Source: SCUN01 sp046598935 (lineage in GTDB: Bacteria; Acidobacteriota; Vicinamibacteria; Vicinamibacterales; SCN-69-37). From it: a DNA stretch of 10,696 bases. The stretch is from contig JBKJHW010000007.1 of NCBI GenBank assembly GCA_046598935.1, positions 1-10,696 on the forward strand. The letters are read 5' to 3'. The notes beneath the pieces are model-generated. The model did not search any database. It saw only the letters and a program-made list of their open reading frames with translations, and had not been told where the DNA came from. Positions 1 through 5,398 of the stretch are shown one piece after another. How positions within the stretch are numbered: the first letter of the stretch is position 1; each line of letters starts with the position of its first letter. The translations under genes were made by a program, and so were the position numbers.

Positions 1-366
1 GTCGGCTATCAGTGCCCCATCTGCAACCGCCAAGTGGGCGACTTCATGGCCCACGCGAAGGAGTTGGAGACGGCGGGCGCAAATGTGGTGCTGATTTATC
101 CCGGCGCGGCTGACACGGTGCAAGGCAAGGCGGAGGATTTCGTCACCGGCAAGACGCTGCCGGCGAACTTTCACTTCGTCACGGACCCGGATCTCAAGAC
201 AGTGAACCTCTATAACTTGCGGTGGAATGCGCCAAACGAGACGGCCTATCCATCGACATTCCTCGTCGACAAGTCCAGCGTCATCCGGTTCGCCAAGATC
301 AGTCAGTCGCACGGCGATCGGAGTTCGGCCGCGGATGTGCTGGCCGAAATCGCGAAGCTCAAGTAG
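1..366 (+). CDS. Peroxiredoxin-like (AhpC/TSA) protein, 5' end outside window
   Basis: Frame 1 is open from the first base to the TAG at 364-366, so 121 residues are visible and the N-terminus is missing. The fragment opens with VGYQCPICNRQ, a thioredoxin-fold CxxC at fragment residues 5 and 8. In AhpC/TSA-type redoxins this segment holds the peroxidatic or redox-active cysteine. It continues with NVVLIYPG, an FVTDPD segment, AYPSTFLVDKSSVIRFAKIS and a closing helix (ADVLAEIAKLK), which match the later strands and C-terminal helix of the thioredoxin fold. The family reduces peroxides or thiols; the substrate cannot be told here. A GTG at 34 and an ATG at 46 are possible internal starts, but both would remove the cysteines, so they are unlikely. 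Confidence is high for the fold and moderate for the enzymatic role. Confidence 0.8.
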   Translation, partial: VGYQCPICNRQVGDFMAHAKELETAGANVVLIYPGAADTVQGKAEDFVTGKTLPANFHFVTDPDLKTVNLYNLRWNAPNETAYPSTFLVDKSSVIRFAKISQSHGDRSSAADVLAEIAKLK

Positions 367-440
367 AAGCGCCCAACGAAGGTGGAAATTGTCTGGGCGT
401 TGCGCGCACTCGGCCCATCCGCGGATTTTCATCACGCAGG

Positions 441-758
441 GCCTGCGCCCTGCTCATCCTCGAGCTCATGTCGAAGAAGGGCAAGACGCTGCGCGAGAAA
501 TACTTCATCTCCGGCGAGATCAACACCAAGGTGCCGGGCATGGACGTCGTCAACGCGCGCCTCGATGCGCTCCGCACGAAGTACGCGGATGGCCACACCT
601 ACGAAGTCGACGGATTCTCCGTCGAATACCCGGACTGGCACTTCAACGTCCGCGCCTCGAACACCGAGCCGCTGCTCCGCCTGAACCTCGAGGCGACGAC
701 GGCCGCGATGATGGAACAGAAGCGGGACGAAGTGCTGGCGGTGATTCGAAGCGCGTAG
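441..758 (+). pseudogene. C-terminal remnant of phosphomannomutase/phosphoglucomutase
   Basis: The reading frame ending with TAG at 756-758 encodes the last part of an alpha-D-phosphohexomutase. It shows ALLILELMSKKGKTLRE, then YFISGEINTKV, then the domain-4 phosphate-binding loop FNVRASNTEPLLRLNLEA and a final helix (MEQKRDEVLAVIRS). Full phosphomannomutases are about 450-470 residues; only about 105 are present here. The catalytic phosphoserine, metal-binding and sugar-binding domains are all missing. Recognisable homology starts near 441-450, and the bases just upstream (367-440) do not continue the family in any frame. An ATG at 468 could start a 96-residue peptide, but there is no convincing Shine-Dalgarno. 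I read this as a 5'-deleted gene. An independent domain-4 protein is possible but less likely. Confidence 0.75.
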
Positions 759-767
759 GCCCCCGTC

Positions 768-1190
768 CTATCGGAGCACGGTGACGTCGACGGACGGATA
801 CCGCGCGCGCATGGCGGCGTCGAGCGTGACCAGCCCGGCGCCGGCGGCCTGCGCGAACGCCGCGAGATAATCGTCGGTCCACAACAGGTGGCTGCGATCG
901 TCTCGCTTGGAGAATGCGATCCAGATCGGCGCGAGTCCGCGGGGTTCCGGCGCGAACTTGATGCGAGGATCGCGCTGGAGCGCCAGCAGCAGATCCCACG
1001 CCTTCCGGCGCGTCAGCGTGTCGTCTCCGGTGACCACGCGATTGGTGATCAGATGCAGGAACGCGAGCTCGGTGACGCGGCAGAACACCATGTCACCGTC
1101 TTCGGCATCGACCCACCGCTTCGCGATCGCATGGTGCGCATGCCTGGTCCACGCAGCGGCGAGCCAGACATTGACGTCGACGAGCTTCAT
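768..1190 (-). CDS. vapC: VapC-type PIN-domain ribonuclease toxin
   Basis: This is a 140-residue PIN-domain protein, the normal length for a VapC toxin. The expected acidic residues are present: D5 in MKLVDVNVWLA, E41 in RVTELAF, D106/D107 in LWTDDYLAAFA and D124 in GLVTLDAAM. PIN toxins use these to bind Mg2+ and cleave RNA, typically tRNA or rRNA. The ATG at 1188-1190 overlaps the stop codon of the upstream antitoxin (ATGA), which is the usual arrangement for coupled translation. The gene ends 9 bases from the convergent phosphomannomutase remnant. The RNA target is unknown. Confidence 0.88.
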   Translation of the reverse strand: MKLVDVNVWLAAAWTRHAHHAIAKRWVDAEDGDMVFCRVTELAFLHLITNRVVTGDDTLTRRKAWDLLLALQRDPRIKFAPEPRGLAPIWIAFSKRDDRSHLLWTDDYLAAFAQAAGAGLVTLDAAMRARYPSVDVTVLR

Positions 1191-1486
1191 CGCGGTTTCG
1201 ATTTGGCGGACCGGCCACCGGCCGCCGTCGGCGTCACCGCTCGTTCAGCATCGGCGCCGGCGAGGATCCGTGCGAGATCGCGGTTCGTCAGCCGCACGCG
1301 GGTGCCGCCGGGAAATCCAAAGAGCGGCAGCTCAACTCGAGCGGATCGCCCGGCGCGGGCCGGCGAAACGTCCAGTTCGGCCGCCACGGCGCGCGTCAGC
1401 AGCGTCTTCAGCGATTCCCCGCTCTCGGCCGAACGGGCCTTGGCTGCGCGCAGCAGGTCAGGCGGCAACTCCACGGTAGTGCGCAT
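1187..1486 (-). CDS. vapB: VapB-type ribbon-helix-helix antitoxin
   Basis: The 99-residue product starts MRTTVELPPDLLRAAKARSAE and continues GESLKTLLTRAVAAEL. This is a beta strand followed by two helices, as in ribbon-helix-helix antitoxins. The rest (from about residue 46) is Arg/Ala-rich and likely the flexible toxin-binding tail. The protein should neutralise the VapC encoded immediately downstream and repress its own promoter. No Shine-Dalgarno is visible in front of the ATG (1484-1486). A TAATAT hexamer lies only 6 bases upstream, so the transcript may be leaderless. At 99 residues it is somewhat longer than many VapB proteins. Confidence 0.82.
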   Translation of the reverse strand: MRTTVELPPDLLRAAKARSAESGESLKTLLTRAVAAELDVSPARAGRSARVELPLFGFPGGTRVRLTNRDLARILAGADAERAVTPTAAGGRSAKSKPR

Positions 1487-1492
1487 AAAAGC

Positions 1493-1498
1493 ATATTA
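1493..1498 (-). promoter_or_regulatory. Candidate -10 box for vapBC
   Basis: On the minus strand TAATAT lies 6 bases upstream of the vapB ATG, in a short AT-rich patch within otherwise GC-rich DNA. Transcription would start at or next to the ATG, giving a leaderless mRNA. This agrees with the lack of a Shine-Dalgarno. No good -35 hexamer is seen. Three GCAT words (1483, 1491, 1501) flank it, but I could not resolve a clear operator palindrome. Confidence 0.35.
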
Positions 1499-1566
1499 CT
1501 GCATTGACCCGGCTGCGATCATGCCTGGCGACTTTTCACGAAAACCGAAAAGATAGGATGAAGGCC

Positions 1567-1869
1567 ATGGACAAACCCCGAGTACTCACGGCGAAAGAAT
1601 TGCGCGCAGTCATGCCGCGGCTGACCGGTTGGAAGCTGGTTCGTAACAAGTTGATCAGGACGTTCGAGTTCAAGGACTTCGTGCAGTCCTTGAGCTTCGT
1701 CAACAGCCTCGTTGCGTATTTCGAAACCGCGGATCATCACCCTGACGTGCAAATCGCCTACCGCGAGGTCACGTTCGAGTTGACGACCCACGACTCGGGC
1801 GGCAAGGTGACGGACCGCGACGTCGCGGTCGCGAAAAAGATCTCGTCTGAATACCGGGCGCGGTCCTAA
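1567..1869 (+). CDS. phhB: 4a-hydroxytetrahydrobiopterin (pterin-4a-carbinolamine) dehydratase
   Basis: This 100-residue protein of normal family length dehydrates 4a-hydroxy-tetrahydropterin, recycling the pterin cofactor of aromatic amino acid hydroxylases. The active-site signature is intact: E53-x3-H57-H58-P59, Y65, then H75 in TTHDSGGKVTDRD. I chose the ATG at 1567 because AGGA at 1555-1558 lies 8 bases upstream. The in-frame ATG at 1558 overlaps that AGGA, and the longer reading frame from 1504 has no ribosome site. No phenylalanine hydroxylase gene is in view, so its partner is elsewhere or its role is different. The stop codon overlaps the stop of the convergent TPR gene. Confidence 0.9.
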   Translation: MDKPRVLTAKELRAVMPRLTGWKLVRNKLIRTFEFKDFVQSLSFVNSLVAYFETADHHPDVQIAYREVTFELTTHDSGGKVTDRDVAVAKKISSEYRARS

Positions 1870-3497
1870 GTGGCGCCCGCCACGAACTTTCGGGCCTCCG
1901 CAAGCTCTGCTCGCCCGGGGTTGTCGGCGCGCTCGCAGACCTTCAGCAGTTGCGTGTAGTGGGCGCGAGCGGCCGCACGATCGCCCACGGCCTCCGCGGC
2001 GCGGGCGGCGCCGTAGAGCGAGCGGAATCGGTTCGGTTCTTTCTTGAGCGAGGCCTCGAACTCTTTCAACGCCTGCGCCGGTTCCTTCAACTCGAGCAGC
2101 ATCTCGCCGAGGAGCTCGCGCGCCGGAGCGATCGGGCCCGGCGTCACGGCGCTTTTTTCCGTCGCGTCCTCCCGCGTGGCCGCCGTTCGCATTCCGGCGA
2201 GGGCTTCGGCTGATTTGCCTTCAGCCAGTGCAACGAAGGCAGATGCCTCGATGTGCTGAATCGCGACCTGTTCGGCCCAGTAGGCCTCGCGAGCCTCGGT
2301 CAGCCGGTCGCGAATCGCCTGCAGCGCCGCGACTGACTTGCGCGCATCGTCGAGCGCCCCGGTGCGCGCCGCGCCGAGCGCGCGCGCAAAGTGCATCATC
2401 GCGTCGGTATGCGGGAATGCGCTCGGCGCCGGCGTGAGCCTGGCCGCGGCCGCCCAGTCGCGCCGCTCGAGCACCCATCGCGACGGAATCGCTGCCAGCG
2501 CGAACACACCGGCCGATCCAGGCGCTGCCCCCGCGACGACGGACGGATCGAACTTCGCGCCGATCTCCGACATCCGCGGGAAGAGCGCCTGCACCGCGTT
2601 GTCCTGCCCGGTCTGCAGGTACGCGTAGGCCATGTAGTCCATCGCATGCAGTTCTTCGGCGAGCGCGCCGGCGGACCGTGCGGCGGCGGCTGAAAGAATG
2701 TTGGTCGCGATCGATTCCTCCCACGCGCCGACCCGGGTGAACGTATGCGACGGCATGTGCAGCGCGTGCGGCGCCGCGGGCGCGATCGTTGCGTAACGGC
2801 GCGCCGCGGCGAGCGCCCGGTCGGCCAGCGCGGGCACGTCGTAACTGTGAATGATGTAGTGCGTGATGCCGGGATGGTCGGTCGCGGCCGGATACAGCTT
2901 CTCGAGGATCGCGCCAGCCTTCAGCAGATTCGCGTACGTCTTGTCGGACGGCAGCGCGGCGGCGTCGAGCGCCAGGGCCCAGAAGATCGAGGCTTCACGG
3001 TCGTCAGGATACGCGGCGGCAAGCGCCGACATGGCCTGCTCGTACGCCACCACGCGCGCGCGTTGATCGCTCGATTCGTGGTTCTCGTAGAGTTTCGCGG
3101 CGGCGTTAATGTACGCCCGCTCGCGTTCGGTTTTCGGCGCCGCCCGTCTTGCCGCGGCGATCGCCGCGAGGCCCTGCTGCAATTGCGCCGCCGGCCGGAT
3201 ATTTGCGGTGAATGGATTCGACCATCGCGCAATGGCAATACCCCAGTGCGCCATCGCGCAACCGGGATCCGCGGTGAGTGTCGCGTTGAAGCCGGCGATC
3301 GCCGGGCCAAACTCGAACGAGTGCAAGAGCGCCATCGCGTGATCGAACGGCGCGCGGGCCGTCGGCGCACACGACGTCTCGAAATGCACCGTGCCGAGCC
3401 TCTCGCCCGCTGGATGCGGATGGTCTTGCGCAAAAACCAGGGACGGCGCGGTGACCGCGAGACCTAGCAGGACGCTGGCGCGAAACAGACTCGACAT
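1866..3497 (-). CDS. Secreted TPR (tetratricopeptide-like) protein
   Basis: The product has 543 residues. The start is the ATG at 3495-3497, preceded by AAGAAAGG about 5 bases upstream and followed by a clear signal peptide (MSSLFRASVLLGLAVTAPSLVFA, cleavage likely before QDHPH). The longer frame to 3677 has no supporting signal. The mature part contains a conserved N-terminal motif, with SCAPTARAPFDHAMALLHSFEF followed by ADPGCAMAHWGIAIARWSNPF, typical of a large family of exported TPR proteins. Mid-protein is HMPSHTFTRVGAWEESIATN, and C-terminal TPR units include PAQALKEFEASLKKEPNRFRSLYGAARAAEAVGD. Such repeats bind other proteins; no catalytic motif is seen. It lies 116 bases downstream of the ECF sigma gene in the same direction with its own -10 box, so it may be separately expressed or a sigma target. 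The exact function is unknown. Confidence 0.82.
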   Translation of the reverse strand: MSSLFRASVLLGLAVTAPSLVFAQDHPHPAGERLGTVHFETSCAPTARAPFDHAMALLHSFEFGPAIAGFNATLTADPGCAMAHWGIAIARWSNPFTANIRPAAQLQQGLAAIAAARRAAPKTERERAYINAAAKLYENHESSDQRARVVAYEQAMSALAAAYPDDREASIFWALALDAAALPSDKTYANLLKAGAILEKLYPAATDHPGITHYIIHSYDVPALADRALAAARRYATIAPAAPHALHMPSHTFTRVGAWEESIATNILSAAAARSAGALAEELHAMDYMAYAYLQTGQDNAVQALFPRMSEIGAKFDPSVVAGAAPGSAGVFALAAIPSRWVLERRDWAAAARLTPAPSAFPHTDAMMHFARALGAARTGALDDARKSVAALQAIRDRLTEAREAYWAEQVAIQHIEASAFVALAEGKSAEALAGMRTAATREDATEKSAVTPGPIAPARELLGEMLLELKEPAQALKEFEASLKKEPNRFRSLYGAARAAEAVGDRAAARAHYTQLLKVCERADNPGRAELAEARKFVAGAT

Positions 3498-3524
3498 ATC
3501 GGCCTTTCTTGGGGAGACCCGCTG

Positions 3525-3530
3525 ATTATA
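3525..3530 (-). promoter_or_regulatory. -10 box for the TPR gene
   Basis: A perfect TATAAT reads on the minus strand 27 bases before the ATG at 3497, predicting a 5' leader of roughly 20 bases that contains the AAGAAAGG ribosome site. The 17-base-upstream position is GC-rich and does not resemble TTGACA, so recognition may need an activator or rely on the -10 alone. Confidence 0.5.
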
Positions 3531-3613
3531 GAAGAGAACGCCCTCGAGCCCGCGCCGACGGGGAATCAGTGGTCCACCGGCATTATTGACGCCGCTCCGC
3601 GCCCGAAAAAGGG

Positions 3614-4192
3614 CTACGGGCCGCCCGAACCGGCTCCCCGGAGCTCGCGCTGCAGAAACGCCTTGGCGAACTTCCAATCGCGCATGACGGTCTCGGCCGA
3701 CACCGACAGCGCCTCGGCGGTTTCAGCGACGCTCAGTCCGCCAAAGACCCGCATCTCCACGACTTGACTCTTGCGTGGATCGATCAGTCCCAGTGCATTC
3801 AGCGCATCGTCGAGTGCGACAAGCCCGCGCGGATCGTCACCGGTGACCAGCATCGTCTCGTCGAGGTCCACGCGCTGGGCTCCGTCACCACGTTTTCGCG
3901 AACCGCGAGCACGCGCCTGATCAACGAGCACGCGACGCATCAGTCGTGAAGACATCGCAAAGAAATGCGCGCGGTTCTGCCATTTGACGCGGTGGATGTC
4001 GATGAGCTTCAGGTACACCTCGTTGACGAGCGCCGTGGGCTGCAACGTGTGCCCGACTCGCTCGCGGCCCATGTGGCGACGAGCAATTTGTCGCAGCTGT
4101 GCGTGCACGACCGGCACGAGCTGATCGAGCGCAGCCGCGTCGCCGTCGCTCCAGGCGAGGAGGAGTGCGGTCACGTCGCCAGGCGGGGTCAC
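3614..4192 (-). CDS. ECF-subfamily RNA polymerase sigma factor (LQPTAL type)
   Basis: A 192-residue ECF sigma factor. Region 2 covers about residues 8-95: LQPTALVNEVYLKL at 50-63 and NRAHFFAMSSRLMRRVLVDQ at 73-92. A basic linker (ARGSRKRG) and region 4 follow at about 130-182, with MRVFGGLSVAETAEALSVS as the helix-turn-helix and TVMRDWKFAKAFLQ closing. This pattern defines the family common in Acidobacteriota and Planctomycetes. The start is GTG (4190-4192), supported by AGGTGAG 6 bases upstream, which begins at the stop of the preceding small ORF, so translation is probably coupled. The acidic DAED-type motif of sigma 2.2 is replaced by Q51-P-T53-A. With a Ser/Thr kinase encoded upstream in the same block, phosphorylation control is plausible. 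No anti-sigma gene is visible. Confidence 0.88.
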   Translation of the reverse strand: MTPPGDVTALLLAWSDGDAAALDQLVPVVHAQLRQIARRHMGRERVGHTLQPTALVNEVYLKLIDIHRVKWQNRAHFFAMSSRLMRRVLVDQARARGSRKRGDGAQRVDLDETMLVTGDDPRGLVALDDALNALGLIDPRKSQVVEMRVFGGLSVAETAEALSVSAETVMRDWKFAKAFLQRELRGAGSGGP

Positions 4193-4203
4193 GTGAGGCT
4201 CAC

Positions 4204-4401
4204 CTACTTGACTGGCACCTTTCGTTTCAGTTCTTCGAACCAGTTCTGTATCAGGATCATCTGCGAGGTCGGCGTGGGAGGTCGAGCGGTCTGCCGCACC
4301 ATCAGGAAACGGCCGTCGCGCGCCACGTCGTACCCGCGGACGACTGCCGTCGTGTCGTACCGTCCCTCGATTCGCTGCCAGTTGGCGGCGCCCATCGTCA
4401 T
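4204..4401 (-). pseudogene. Chimeric mini-ORF: kinase N-terminus fused to propeller C-terminus
   Basis: This 65-residue ORF has two recognisable ends and no middle. Residues 1-12 (MTMGAANWQRIE) match the start of the kinase encoded at 7163 (MTMTPADWQRIE), with 16 identical bases across WQRIE. Residues 12-65 (EGRYDTT, then GYDVARDGRFLMVRQ and QNWFEELKRKVPVK) are the characteristic C-terminal end of another Ser/Thr kinase-propeller protein type. I read it as a second tandem kinase gene that lost its kinase domain, membrane segment and propeller in one in-frame deletion joining WQRIE to EGRY. It sits 7 bases after the propeller ORF and 11 bases before the sigma gene. It may now matter only as a translated leader feeding the sigma start. 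I see no strong Shine-Dalgarno for it. Confidence 0.65.
4365..4380 (-). repeat. 16-base repeat shared with the kinase start (copy 1)
   Basis: On the minus strand TGGCAGCGAATCGAGG is identical to 7127-7142. Including the flanks, the first 37 bases of both ORFs match at about 30 positions. The shared stretch encodes WQRIE and ends exactly at the inferred fusion point of the mini-ORF. Confidence 0.8.
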
Positions 4402-4408
4402 GGCGCGA

Positions 4409-5398
4409 TCATTTCATTTCAAGAATCCAGATATCGGCTTCTGATCGCATGCCGCCGTAGTAAATGCGGTGGCCGCCGGGAGCAAGTGCGAAGCCCTGGA
4501 ATGTGGCAGGTAGCGGCAGCGGCGTGGTCGACTGCACGCGACGGCCCGACACGGTGTCGGTGACGACGACCGTGGTGCCTTCAGCGACGAAGTAGACGAC
4601 CCGGCGGCTGTCGGAGAGCCACGCGACATGTGGCGTGACGTCGCCGTTGATTTTGCGGAGTGCCGCCGATGCCACCTCGTACACGGCCACACCGGCCCGC
4701 GTGCCCGCCGGCGTGCGAAGGTACCCCGCAAGCGCGCGCCCGTCAGGCGACCACGACGTCGGGAAAAACCGAGCGCCGTCGAGTACGGTGCCAGGCAACA
4801 CGGTGACATTCGCAGCGCCGGGCGGCTTCGTGAGGTCTGTCAGATACACGTCCCGGTTGTTGCCTGGCGCGATCAGACGATCGCCGGACGGCGAAAAGAT
4901 GGGCCCCAGCAAGACGTCGTTGGCCGACAGGAGCAGCGAGAGGCCTCCGCCATCGCTGCCAACACGCCAGATCTGCCAGCTTGGACCGCGGTTTGTATAG
5001 AACGCGAGTGAGCGTCCGTCGGGGGCCCACACCGGGCGCCGATCACGCGCAGTGTCGTTGGTCAGCTGTCGCACGGCAGACCCATCGAGTGCGCTGACCA
5101 GCACATCCTCCTGAGGTTCGTCGGAATTGGAGAGGCTCAATCGCGTCCCGTCGGGAGACACTTCGATCGGGATGCGGATGTTGTTCGAGTGATCGACGAT
5201 GACCGCATCGCCGAGGCGCGCGGTCCGATCGTCGAACGGCAGCATCACCGGATTGATCGCGCGGATAGAGGAACGGAACGCGATCCGGCGTCCGTCGCGC
5301 GACACGCTCGGCAGGTCGGCCGAGGCCTGGACGCCAGCCGTGACGAACTCCGGCGGCCCCGTCGGGCGCCCACACCGGAGCCCAGTCAACTGCCGCAT
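4409..5398 (-). CDS. C-terminal TolB/PD40 propeller half of the kinase, out of frame
   Basis: From about 5359 down to the TGA at 4409 this frame encodes propeller blades that continue the kinase protein: VSRDGRRIAFRSS, IEVSPDGTRLSLSNSDE, PVWAPDGRSLAFYTNRG, PIFSPSGDRLIAPGNN, TSWSPDGRALAGYLR, VAWLSDSRRVVYFVAEG and a closing FALAPGGHRIYYGG...DIWILEMK. The first residues from the ATG at 5398 (MRQLTGLRCGRPT) are out-of-frame readings of the kinase and not family sequence, so genuine homology begins at GPPEFVTAGVQ. It has no signal peptide or good ribosome site. It is either a separately started 329-residue protein or, more likely, the detached 3' half of one gene. PD40 propellers act as extracytoplasmic sensor or binding domains. 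Confidence 0.7.
   Translation of the reverse strand: MRQLTGLRCGRPTGPPEFVTAGVQASADLPSVSRDGRRIAFRSSIRAINPVMLPFDDRTARLGDAVIVDHSNNIRIPIEVSPDGTRLSLSNSDEPQEDVLVSALDGSAVRQLTNDTARDRRPVWAPDGRSLAFYTNRGPSWQIWRVGSDGGGLSLLLSANDVLLGPIFSPSGDRLIAPGNNRDVYLTDLTKPPGAANVTVLPGTVLDGARFFPTSWSPDGRALAGYLRTPAGTRAGVAVYEVASAALRKINGDVTPHVAWLSDSRRVVYFVAEGTTVVVTDTVSGRRVQSTTPLPLPATFQGFALAPGGHRIYYGGMRSEADIWILEMK

Noticed and set aside
368..401. Terminator after the peroxiredoxin gene (CGCCCA/TGGGCG)
   Set aside because: The loop is 18 bases and no T-run follows, so it is too weak to call.
2745..3467. Long plus-strand ORF (240 codons) opposite the TPR gene
   Set aside because: An Arg-rich shadow of a high-GC gene with no recognisable domain. 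The minus-strand frame has a signal peptide and TPR motifs.
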